Assembly: GCA_963747005.1 (NCBI GenBank)
Contig: CAVVDT010000013.1
Coordinates: forward strand, 186,001 to 250,000
Direction of reading: 5' to 3'
Length of the DNA stretch: 64,000 nucleotides
Source of the DNA: CAVVDT01 sp963747005
GTDB taxonomy: Bacteria > Pseudomonadota > Alphaproteobacteria > Rhizobiales > Aestuariivirgaceae
Shown here: positions 36,267 through 44,309 of the stretch, in pieces
How the letters are laid out: the number at the start of each line of letters is the position of its first letter
How positions within the stretch are numbered: the first letter of the stretch is position 1
Notes under the pieces: model-generated
What the model was told of the DNA's origin: nothing
The model's database searches: none
The model's input: only the letters and a program-made list of their open reading frames with translations
Position numbers and translations under genes: made by a program

Positions 36267-36344
36267 GGGCTGTTTGATCCAGCGCAAGGGGGAGCGGCGG
36301 CAGTTCGGGCATGCTGAATTACCCAGTCAAAGCAGGAGGACCCC

Positions 36345-36755
36345 ATGTACAAATCCATTCTGGTGCCGGTGGATGTCTCATCTCCCGATCAGGGCAAGGA
36401 GAGCCTCGCGCTGGCCCGCAAGATGGGCAGCAAGGATGCCCACATCATCATGCTCTCGGTGATCGAGGATGTGCCGTCCTATATCCGCGCCCAGTTGCCG
36501 TTCGGCATGATCGAAGAGGCACAGAAGCAGGCCGGCCTCGATCTCGATGCCATGGCCAAGGCGGCCGGCGTCAAGGCGGAAACCATCGTGGAACTCGGCC
36601 ATCCTGCCAGCACCATCCTGACCCTCGCCGGGGAAAAGGGCATCGATCTCATCATCATCGCTTCGCACCGGCCGGGCCTGCAGGACTATTTCCTCGGTTC
36701 GACCGCATCGCGCGTCGTGCGCCACGCGCCCTGTTCGGTGCTGGTGATGCGGTAG
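36345..36755 (+). CDS. Universal stress protein (UspA family)
   Basis: This 136-residue single-domain Usp starts with SILVPVDVSSPDQGKESLALA and ends with the nucleotide-binding loop SHRPGLQDYFLGSTASRVV and the final strand HAPCSVLVMR. The G-2x-G-9x-G-S/T type motif suggests an ATP-binding member. AGGAGG precedes the ATG. Usp proteins help cells survive starvation and respiratory stress; no specific partner is evident. Confidence 0.9.
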   Translation: MYKSILVPVDVSSPDQGKESLALARKMGSKDAHIIMLSVIEDVPSYIRAQLPFGMIEEAQKQAGLDLDAMAKAAGVKAETIVELGHPASTILTLAGEKGIDLIIIASHRPGLQDYFLGSTASRVVRHAPCSVLVMR

Positions 36756-36836
36756 AGCACGATCCGGTCAGGTATCGTCGCTCCGGGCGCTGTTACGCGC
36801 CTCACGTCCGGTCGGCTCGCCACTGCCACCACCATT

Positions 36837-36853
36837 TTGCGAATTTTTCGCAA
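36837..36853. promoter_or_regulatory. Perfect inverted repeat upstream of sulfite dehydrogenase
   Basis: TTGCGAA-TTT-TTCGCAA is a perfect 7-bp palindrome with a 3-bp spacer in the 214-bp gap before the sulfite dehydrogenase gene, 117 bp from its start. It may be an operator. No regulator gene is adjacent, and a role is only inferred from symmetry and position. Confidence 0.4.
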
Positions 36854-36969
36854 GGCCATGGAATAATCCACCCCCTCCGCGCGTTTTCTCTCATTACCGG
36901 GACCTGCGAGACGCGGGAGCGGTGCGGTTTTGAGAACAATCGACAAAAATCCATCGGAGGGAATACAAA

Positions 36970-38241
36970 ATGCGAGACCATGATCGGGCATCGGGTATCA
37001 CCAGGCGTCAATTCGGAAAATATGCCGCTGCCGCGGGCATGGCCGTCGCAGCCTCTCCGGCCGCGCTGCGTCCGGCCCTTGCCGATGCCGCACCCGATTC
37101 CTCCACGATCATCATGGGCAAGGCCCCCGGCCTTATCATCCACAACGCCAAGCTCGCGGTGATGGAAACGCCGCTGCCCATGCTGCGCAAATATGCCCAT
37201 ACGCCCAAGGAAATTCTCTATAACCGCTTTCACTTCCCGCACGAGGGCAGTGCCGCGTGGTATGTGACGGTCTCCCCGCCTCCGGCGGAGATGGTCAAGA
37301 ACTGGACCATCCGGGTCGACGGGCTGGTGCAGCGCCCGCGCACGCTGACGATCGATGATCTCGAAAAGCGCCCCCAGGAAAAGCGCGTGATAGTGCTGCA
37401 GTGCGCCGGCAACGGCCGTTCCTACTACGCCGCCAAGCAGAAAGTGGCCGGCGGTCAGTGGAAGAACGGCGGCATGGGCTGCGTCGAGTGGGAAGGCGTG
37501 GCGCTGAAGCCGCTGCTCGATGACCTGAAGATGGTGGTGAGTCCCGAGGCCCACTGGCTGACCGCCGAGGGCTGGGACCAGCCGGGCACGCCGGAAGGCT
37601 CCGACTTCGCCAAGAGCTATCACCTTGCCGATCCGGCCCTCGATAATGCCATCCTGGCGCTGAAGATGAACGGCGAGCCGATCCCGGCGCAGAACGGCGG
37701 GCCGGTACGCCTGGTCATCCCGGGCTTTTACGGCAACATGCACGTCAAGATGCTGACCGAGCTGATGTTTGCCGCCGCCCAGTCGAACAGCGCCTTCCAG
37801 TCGATGGGCTATCGCATGCCGCTGGATCCGGTCGAGCCCGGCCAGTTCGAGGCCAATGACTACACCATCTACAACTCGGTGCCGACCTACGGCCAGAAGA
37901 TCAAGAGCGTGATCTTCTCGCCGTTGCCCGAAGACAAGCCCAAGGCGGGGCCGGTCGAGATCACCGGCGTTGCCTTCAATGACGGCACCGGCAAGATCAC
38001 CATGGTCGAGGTCTCCGCCGATGGCGGCAAGACCTGGATGAACGCCGACATCAAGCCGGCAGAGAGCCCGTGGGCCTGGTATCACTGGTCGGTCAAGGCA
38101 AAGCTGATGAACGGCAAGAACGAGCTGATGTGCCGGGCGACCGATGATCTCGGGCGCACCCAGCCCATGGACGGCCTCACCCGCTGGAACCCGCGCGGCT
38201 ACGAGTGGAACGGGGTCGACCGGGTGGAAATCACCGCCTGA
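36970..38241 (+). CDS. sorA: Sulfite dehydrogenase molybdopterin subunit (SorA-like)
   Basis: This 423-residue oxidoreductase of the sulfite oxidase family oxidises sulfite to sulfate in the periplasm. It carries a Tat signal (TRRQFGKYAAAAGMAVAAS), the molybdenum-ligand Cys in VLQCAGNGRSYY, and a C-terminal Ig-like dimerisation domain (about residues 310-420, with VEVSADGGKTW). The next gene encodes a c-type cytochrome, as in SorAB. SoxC, a close relative in sulfur-oxidising complexes, is an alternative, but no other sox genes are present. A GGAGGG site precedes the ATG. Confidence 0.9.
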   Translation: MRDHDRASGITRRQFGKYAAAAGMAVAASPAALRPALADAAPDSSTIIMGKAPGLIIHNAKLAVMETPLPMLRKYAHTPKEILYNRFHFPHEGSAAWYVTVSPPPAEMVKNWTIRVDGLVQRPRTLTIDDLEKRPQEKRVIVLQCAGNGRSYYAAKQKVAGGQWKNGGMGCVEWEGVALKPLLDDLKMVVSPEAHWLTAEGWDQPGTPEGSDFAKSYHLADPALDNAILALKMNGEPIPAQNGGPVRLVIPGFYGNMHVKMLTELMFAAAQSNSAFQSMGYRMPLDPVEPGQFEANDYTIYNSVPTYGQKIKSVIFSPLPEDKPKAGPVEITGVAFNDGTGKITMVEVSADGGKTWMNADIKPAESPWAWYHWSVKAKLMNGKNELMCRATDDLGRTQPMDGLTRWNPRGYEWNGVDRVEITA

Positions 38242-38257
38242 GGCCAGCTTTCGCGAC

Positions 38258-38282
38258 GAGGGGCGCCATGAAGGCGCCCCTC
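38258..38282 (+). promoter_or_regulatory. Intercistronic stem-loop between sorA and sorB
   Basis: A perfect 10-bp inverted repeat (GAGGGGCGCC/GGCGCCCCTC) with an ATGAA loop lies 17 bp after the sorA stop and 45 bp before the cytochrome start. No T-run follows, so it probably affects message stability or partial termination between the two subunits. Confidence 0.55.
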
Positions 38283-38326
38283 CCCATTCATCTCCACCCA
38301 ACACCAATCAAGGGAGTTCGACGCCC

Positions 38327-39040
38327 GTGCGATCGGCGTTCCTGAGTTTCGTTGTCGCCGTCGGCGCCTGGCAGGCAGCCCCGGCCCTGGCGCAGCAGCA
38401 GTTCGACTTGCCGGAGGGACCGGGACGTAATCTCGTCTACGGCCAGTGCCAGACCTGCCATGACCTGCAAAACCCGGTCGAATCGGCCGGCATCCCGAAG
38501 AGTGCCTGGAACGCGGTGCTCGACAACATGAAGGAGTATGGCCTGAGGATCACGCCCGAGCAGCGTGCCAAGATCCTCGACTATCTTGCCACCTATATGG
38601 GACCCAAACCACCGCCGGCAGCCAAGGCCGAACCCACCCAGCAGGCCGCCACAACGGTCGATGGCGCCCAGCAGTTCAGTGACGTGTGCGCCGCCTGCCA
38701 CGAGCCGGACGCCAAGGGCAAGAAGGGCAAGTTCCCCGCCCTCGCCGACAACAAGGATCTGTTCCTCTCCAGGGACTTCCCCGTCAAGGTGGTGCTGAAC
38801 GGCATCGATGGTCCCATCGAGGTGAAGGGTGACAAGATCAAGAGCCAGATGCCGCCCTTCGATTTCCTCACCGATGAGGAGGTCGCCGCTGCCGTCAACT
38901 ATGTCCGCAGCCACTTCGGCAACGAAAAGCTGACCCCGGCTGGATTTACAGAGATCACGCCGGCCGATGTGGTCGCTGTCCGTGGCCAGCCCATGAGCGG
39001 CAAGGATGTTCATGCCCTGCGCGAGAAGCTGCTCAAATAG
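38327..39040 (+). CDS. sorB: Diheme c-type cytochrome, sulfite dehydrogenase electron acceptor (SorB-like)
   Basis: The 237-residue exported protein has a signal ending near PALAQQQ and two heme-binding motifs: CQTCH in the first half (at about 38448) and CAACH in the second (at about 38688). It would accept electrons from SorA and pass them to the oxidase chain. Classical SorB of Starkeya has one heme; here each half looks like a separate cytochrome domain. The start is a GTG at 38327 with AAGGGAG about 10 bases upstream, which puts the signal peptide first. Confidence 0.82.
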   Translation: MRSAFLSFVVAVGAWQAAPALAQQQFDLPEGPGRNLVYGQCQTCHDLQNPVESAGIPKSAWNAVLDNMKEYGLRITPEQRAKILDYLATYMGPKPPPAAKAEPTQQAATTVDGAQQFSDVCAACHEPDAKGKKGKFPALADNKDLFLSRDFPVKVVLNGIDGPIEVKGDKIKSQMPPFDFLTDEEVAAAVNYVRSHFGNEKLTPAGFTEITPADVVAVRGQPMSGKDVHALREKLLK

Positions 39041-39085
39041 CCGGCATCCCTTCCGCCGGCATTGCGACCCGCGGCTCGGTTCGTG

Positions 39086-39544
39086 TCATTCACTGGCTGA
39101 ATTCTGCACCAGCGCCTTGACCGCCAGCTTGCCGGCCGGCCCGAAGTCGAGGGTGAGATTGATCCAGTCACCCTTCTTCACCGCCTTCTTGAGCCCCGAG
39201 AGCCAGATATGGGGGCCCCAGGCCGCCAGCGATACGGGCTTTCCCGGGTGCAGTTCGATATGTGCCGGCCAGCTTTCCACGCCGTCCCTGACCAAGCGGA
39301 AGCGCGCTGTCCGGGCCTCCGGCGAGGACACCGCAACCAGCGTCTGCAGCTTCTTGCCTTCATTGAAAAGCGGCCCGTAGACCGCCACCCCGTCGATGCC
39401 TGCCTTGGGCGGCGGCGCCCAGATGTGGCCGATCTCGATGTTGCCGAGCTTGTAGCTGTGGGCCATGGCAGCCCCCGGCAGCCCCAAGGCGATGAGGGCG
39501 AGTGCGAAGCCGAAGGCCAGATCGGCGGTACTGGGCGTCCTCAT
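39086..39544 (-). CDS. PCu(A)C-like protein lacking the usual copper ligands
   Basis: This 152-residue exported protein (signal ending near AMAHS) has the fold pattern of PCu(A)C copper chaperones: IEIGHIWAPP at the start of the mature part, GVAVYGPLFN, and a later WGPHIWLSGLKK where the canonical family has GGYHIMLMxL. The His-Met ligands are mostly lost (the HxM pair reads HIW, and the upstream HKM region reads FRL). It may have another role or scaffold its canonical neighbour, whose stop overlaps it as ATGA. Confidence 0.75.
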   Translation of the reverse strand: MRTPSTADLAFGFALALIALGLPGAAMAHSYKLGNIEIGHIWAPPPKAGIDGVAVYGPLFNEGKKLQTLVAVSSPEARTARFRLVRDGVESWPAHIELHPGKPVSLAAWGPHIWLSGLKKAVKKGDWINLTLDFGPAGKLAVKALVQNSASE

Positions 39545-39999
39545 GATTTCGGCCCCGTCGCCGCCGTTGCCAGCACCGGCACCTTCACATCCACTGTCTT
39601 GCCATTCGAAAATCTCAAGCTGAGGTGCAAGGTGTCGCCCTCCTTTACCGGCTTCTTCAGATGCATGAGCATGATGTGATAGCCACCCGGCTTGAAGACG
39701 AAGCGTCCACCGGCGGCGATGACGATCTCACCTGCCGGTTCCATCTTCATGACAGTGCCGTCCATGACCATCTTGTGGAGCATGGCCATGCCGGCCTCGG
39801 GCGACGATGCGCCGGTCAGGGTCACCTGGGTGCTCGTGCCGTTGACCACGGTGAGATAGGCCGCCGCCGGGCGCGACAGGTTGATGGCGGCCCTTGCCCA
39901 GGGCTTTTCCACCCGCACACCCGCGCCGGCCAGTGCCATGGATGACATGAGCCCGGTCGCCAGGATCACGAAGGCCGCAAGGTTGAACAATGCGCGCAA
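39541..39999 (-). CDS. PCu(A)C copper chaperone
   Basis: This 152-residue periplasmic protein (signal ending near AMALAGAG) is a canonical PCu(A)C chaperone that delivers Cu(I) to cytochrome oxidase. The copper site is intact: MLHKMVMDGTVMKM supplies His and Met, and GGYHIMLMHLKK the second His-x-x-x-Met pair. It lies between ctaG and its degenerate paralogue, all on one strand, consistent with an oxidase copper-loading operon. Confidence 0.9.
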   Translation of the reverse strand: MRALFNLAAFVILATGLMSSMALAGAGVRVEKPWARAAINLSRPAAAYLTVVNGTSTQVTLTGASSPEAGMAMLHKMVMDGTVMKMEPAGEIVIAAGGRFVFKPGGYHIMLMHLKKPVKEGDTLHLSLRFSNGKTVDVKVPVLATAATGPKS

Positions 40000-40035
40000 G
40001 GTATATCTCTCCTTCGAGATAAAACGACGACGGCG

Positions 40036-40689
40036 TTATTGCCGTGGGGCGTCGTTCAGATATTGGGCCGTGTCGTCGACCTTGAGGGCAGCATCCTTTT
40101 CCCGCGACCCGGCGCTCAGGTCACGCGCCGCCGCGATTTCCGCCGGCGTCAGATCTTTTTGCCTGTAAAAGGTGTAGGAGAGCGTGATGTTCGTCACCGC
40201 GCGTGCGTCCTTGTCCTTCAGCATCTGCGGGTCGACATAGAACACCAGCGGCATATCGGCGCTTTCGCCGGGCCCCAGCCTCTCGTTGGTGAAGCAGAAG
40301 CACTGGATCTTGAAGAAATAGGACGCCGCTTGATAGGGCGTGACGTTGAACACCGCCCGGCCGACGATGGTTCGGTCGGAATTGTTCTTGGCGCGGTAAT
40401 AGACCTTGGTGGGTTCACCGAACTTCACCGTCACCGAACGCTGTCCCGGTGTGAAGTCCCACGGCAGCGACGAGCCGACATTGGCGTCGAACTGCACAGT
40501 TATCGTCTTGCCGTCGTCATTTGCAGCCGCCTGCGGCGCCCGCACCCGCTGAACCGTGCCCCCATAGCCGGTATAGGCGCAGAAGATGCGGTAAAGTGTC
40601 GGCGAATAGACGACCGCCGTGGTCGAAACCGAAAGCAGCGTGCCGGCCAGCACGAGCGGCCAGAATTTCCTAAAGCGAGATGCGGTCAT
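40036..40689 (-). CDS. ctaG: Cytochrome c oxidase assembly protein CtaG/Cox11
   Basis: CtaG inserts copper into the CuB site of subunit I of aa3-type oxidase. The 217-residue protein has one N-terminal membrane anchor (FWPLVLAGTLLSVSTTAVV) and a periplasmic domain with the copper-binding CFCF motif in KIQCFCFTNERLGPGE. The conserved VPLVFYVDP region is recognisable as MPLVFYVDP. The ATG at 40689 is chosen over an upstream in-frame start that lacks family match. No cox structural genes are adjacent. Confidence 0.92.
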   Translation of the reverse strand: MTASRFRKFWPLVLAGTLLSVSTTAVVYSPTLYRIFCAYTGYGGTVQRVRAPQAAANDDGKTITVQFDANVGSSLPWDFTPGQRSVTVKFGEPTKVYYRAKNNSDRTIVGRAVFNVTPYQAASYFFKIQCFCFTNERLGPGESADMPLVFYVDPQMLKDKDARAVTNITLSYTFYRQKDLTPAEIAAARDLSAGSREKDAALKVDDTAQYLNDAPRQ

Positions 40690-40859
40690 GGTTCTCCCGT
40701 CGGATCGGCTACACCTAGACGGCCCGCCTCCCAAGCTCAATGCGTCCGTCTGGCACACAAGTCAGATGACGGCCGCATTGCACCAAGGCCGCACCGGAAT
40801 TTAACACGAAATGCCAGCCCCGAACGCACCCATCCCGTTCCCGTGCGGCCCGATGCCGC

Positions 40860-41030
40860 GGGACCGGGCGGGTGATCGTGCCGGCGGCGACGTGCGCCGC
40901 CCTGAAGATAAAGGTATCGGCGCCGCTGCCACCGGCCATCGTGTTGGCACCGAGCCCGCCGATAAACGTGTCGTTGCCGGCACCGCTGTTGAGGTGTCGT
41001 TGTCCGATTCGCCAACCATCATCGGGCGAT
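40860..41030 (-). pseudogene. Decayed RTX (calcium-binding repeat) gene fragment
   Basis: On the minus strand one frame reads LNSGAGNDTFIGG, then GANTMAGGSGADTFIF, which are RTX nonapeptide repeats. The preceding DNA encodes GESDNDT in a different frame, and the switch at about 40993 fits loss of a single C (ACC-CTC read as ACCTC). No intact start or secretion end follows. The piece lies in a 515-bp gap between ctaG and the large RTX gene and is probably the remnant of a duplicated copy. The rest of the gap (41031-41204) shows no gene. Confidence 0.65.
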
Positions 41031-41479
41031 CACGCCAGCCGCCGGCTCTGCCCTGCTGCAAGAGCGCCAAACGCCATCACCTCAGCCAATCTGCCAACCG
41101 GCAACGCGCTGAAATCATCGCGCGGCACATCGCCAGAACCGCCGCGGGCGCGGTGAAAACACCCTCAGTGCCACCGCCACGCTGGCGTCGAATGGCTCAT
41201 CCCCTCAGAACAGGAAGTCCTGGGCCGAATAGATCTGCCCGAAGCCGACGTCGCCGGCATCGATGCCGTCGAGGAGAATGGAATTGCCACCGGCCACGAT
41301 CACGGCGAACCCGCTGCCATCCGCTTGCAGGTGGTTGTTGACAAGATCGGCAAAGTCGGTGATGGCGCTCACCCCGGACAAATCGATGCGCTCCAGATTG
41401 TTCTGACTGAAACCATCGATGGTGTCATTGCCGAAGTTGCCGGCAAATACGAAGCGGTCATTGCCGGCGCCACCGTCGA

Positions 41480-42095
41480 GAAGATCGTTGCCGGCATTGC
41501 CGTTCAGCGTGTCGTCGCCAAAATATCCGAAAACACTGTCATTTCCGCCGCCGCCATTGAGGGCGTCCAACCCGGCCTGGCCCAACAGGACATCGTTGCC
41601 GTCGCCGCCGTTCAGAAGATCGTTGCCAAGCCCTCCAACCAGCCGGTCATCGCCGAAATTGCCCTGCAGCGTGTCGTTGCCGTCGTTACCGTTGAGCGTG
41701 TCGAGCCCGACCTGGCCGATCAGGACATCGTTGCCGCCGCCGCCGTTCAGAAGATCGCTGCCGCGTCCCCCGATCAGGCGGTCGTTGCCGAAATTGCCCT
41801 GCAGGGTATCGTTGCCATCCTCGCCGTTGAGCGTGTCGAACCCGCCCTGGCCGATCAGGACGTCGTCGCCGGCGCCACCGTTCAAAAGATCATGCCCACG
41901 CCCCCCGATCAGGCGGTCATCGCCGAAATTTCCCTGCAGCGTATCGTTGCCGTCCTCGCCGTTGAGCGTGTCGAACCCGCCCTGGCCGATCAGGGTATCG
42001 TTGTCGCCACCGCCGTTCAGGATATCGCTGCCTCGGCCCCCGACCAGGCGATCATCGCCGAAATTGCCCTGCAGCGTATCGTTGCCATCGCCGCC
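41480..42095 (-). repeat. Tandem 135-bp RTX repeats
   Basis: The C-terminal half of the RTX gene holds four near-identical 45-residue units beginning DTLQGNFGDDRL, plus a diverged fifth (DSVFGYFGDDTL). The matching DNA landmarks fall at about 42061, 41926, 41791 and 41656, exactly 135 bp apart. Each unit contains five RTX nonapeptides that would form stacked calcium-binding turns. Confidence 0.85.
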
Positions 42096-42289
42096 ATCGA
42101 GCGTATCGGACCCGGCCTTGCCGATCAGGGCATCGGCGCCGCCTTCTCCCTTGAGAAGATCGCCGCCGCCGCCCCCGATCAGTGAATCCCCGCCGTCGCC
42201 GCCGCCGAGGCTGTCGCTGCCGCCGCCCCCGATGAGCGTATCGTTGCCGCTGTCGCCGGCGATCGAGTCACCGCCCGATCCACCGATGA

Positions 42290-43960
42290 ACTTCAGGGTT
42301 TCGACATCATAGGCATCGACGAAGAAATTCCCCGAAGCCGAGCGCACCAGGAAATGCGGTGCGCCCGCGACGCTGATCGTAACTCCTTCGGTCTCCGCTG
42401 CGGCATCGATCACCAGCGTGTCGTTGCCGGCATCGCCGTAGACGGCATCCGTGAGCGCCAAGCCGGTCGTTGGTCGGCTTCCCGGATTGATCAGGTCATT
42501 GCCTGCCCCGGCATGGATGGTGTCGCCCTGGCCACCGGCAATGATGGTGTCGTTGCCGCTGCCGGTGGTCAGCGTGATTCCCTCGATGCCGGTGATCGAC
42601 GTAAGGCCCGCCGCGGCAATCGAATGGGTACTCGCGATGTTGTACTTGATGCCGGTGGTCAGCGCCGACAGGTCGGCAGTCCAATGGTCGATGCCGTCGC
42701 CGCCGTTGACCGCGACGCCGAAGCTTCCCGTATCGATCCTGTCATCGCCGCTGCCGCCGGTGAAATTCACCTTCTCGACGTCATTGGCGGCATCGACATA
42801 GAAGTTCCCCGAATCGGAGCGCACCAGGAAACGCGGATTGCCGGACAGGATGAGTTGTACCGACTGGACTTCTGCCGATGCGTCCACGACCAGTGTGTCG
42901 GTGCCGTCGCCGCCATTGACCGCATCGGTGGGGCCGAATGCGACGGCTGGTCGGGTCTTGGCGTCGATCAGATCATCGCCGCCGCCGCTCATGATGGTGT
43001 CGGCCTGACCGCCACCGATGATGGTGTCGTTGCCGCTGCCCGTCATCAGGTTGATTTGCTCGATGCCGGTGATGGTGGTCAGTCCTGCCGCGGCAATCGA
43101 ATGGGTGCTGGCGACGTCGTACTTGATCCCGGTGGTCAGTGCCGACAGGTCCGCCTTCCAGAAATCGGTGCCGCCGCCGCCGTTGACAGCAACGCCGAAG
43201 CTTCCAGTTTCGATGCGGTCGTCGCCGCTGCCGCCGGTGAAATCCACCTTCTCGACGTCATTATAGGCATCGACGTAGAAGTTGCCTGAAATCGGAGCGC
43301 ACCAGGAAACGCGGATTGCCGGACAGGATGAGTTGCACCGACTGGACCTCCGCCGATGCGTCCACGACCAGCGTGTCGGTGCCGTCCCCGCCATTGACCG
43401 CATCGGTGGGGCCGAAGTCGACGGCCGGCCGGGTCTTGGCGTCGATCAGGTCATCGCCGCCGCCGCTGATGATGGTATCGGCCTGACCGCCGCCGATGAC
43501 GGTATCGTTGCCGCTGCCCGTCGTCAGGTGGATCGCCTCGATGCTCGTGATCGACGTCAATCCCGCCGCTGCAATGGAGGTGGTGGTGCCGAGCTGGAAG
43601 AAGATATTGCTGTTGACCGCCGACAGGTCGGCCTTCCAGAAATCGGTGCCGCCGCCGCCATTGACCGCCACGCCGAAGCTGCCGGTGTTGATGTTGTCGT
43701 CGCCGCTACCGCCGGTGAATTTTACCAGCTCGACGTCGTTGTAGGCATCGACATAGAAGTTGCCTGAATCGGAGCGCACCAGGAAGCGCGGATTGCCGGA
43801 CAGGATGAGTTGCACCGACTGGACCTCCGCCGATGCGTCCACGACCAGCAGGTCGGTGCCGTCGCCGCCATACACCGCGTCGGTGGGGCCGAACGCGACG
43901 GCCGGCCGGGTGCCTGCGTCGATGGTGTCGTTGCCGCCCATCGCGTAGATCACATCGGCG
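42290..43960 (-). repeat. Four tandem 477-bp units in the RTX gene
   Basis: A landmark AGCGCACC recurs at 43773, 43296, 42818 and 42341. The spacings are 477, 478 and 477 bp, that is 159 codons with one extra base in the middle interval, where the frameshift lies. Each unit runs from DAVYGGDGTD through NPRFLVRSDSGNFYVDA and TGSFGVAVNGG to IAAAGLTSITxIE and GSGNDTxIGGGQADTI. The fourth unit is more diverged. Confidence 0.85.
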
Positions 43961-44072
43961 GTCGGGCCGCTGAAAATGGGTTCAGAACCGTCTGTGCCGT
44001 TAATCGTCGCCATCACCCAACCCCCTTCCAGTTCAATTGATCCTAGGGCAAATTGGTGATCCGCATGATTGT

Positions 44073-44101
44073 GTTATAAAATATCCTCCAATTGTCTGCA
44101 A
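44073..44101 (-). promoter_or_regulatory. Predicted sigma-70 promoter of the RTX gene
   Basis: On the minus strand TTGCAG is followed after 17 bp by TATAAC, about 60 bp before the ATG. It is among the best promoter matches in the window and lies in the locally AT-rich 293-bp gap between kdsA and the RTX gene, in which I see no gene. Confidence 0.6.
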
Positions 44102-44309
44102 CACCGCATACAGGCGGCAGCTTTGGCCGAACGCAAGGCAATGCACTGACGTCTTTGTTGGCGGCGACCCCCGTGGCACCGTCAAAACAGGAAATGCTGG
44201 CTTTTCAAATGCCTGAAGCAGACAAGGAACGTAAAGTCGGATGCCTTCGCACCGCAATCTGGCCGTTTTGCGCGCCCGCAAGACGGCTAAGGAAAGCCAG
44301 GCAGGAGGC

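Larger units (their letters stand above)
41205..44013 (-). pseudogene. Large RTX-repeat secreted protein gene, broken by a +1 frameshift
   Basis: If read through one extra A at 43289-43291, the gene encodes about 935 residues. Order from the N-terminus: MATINGTDGSEPIF, four tandem 159-residue units, then glycine/aspartate-rich RTX nonapeptides in 45-residue higher units, and an end IYSAQDFLF that resembles a type I secretion signal. RTX proteins bind calcium and are exported in one step. Without correction the frame is split into 43261-44013 (N-terminal part) and a second frame ending at 41205. The sister units read TGAATCGG where this one reads TGAAATCGG. An AAGGGGG precedes the ATG. It could be a true mutation or a sequencing error. 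Confidence 0.8.

Noticed and set aside
41480..43960. Regular spacing suggestive of a CRISPR array.
   Set aside because: The repeats are long (135 and 477 bp), continuous in frame and encode RTX-type protein; there are no unique spacers and no cas genes.
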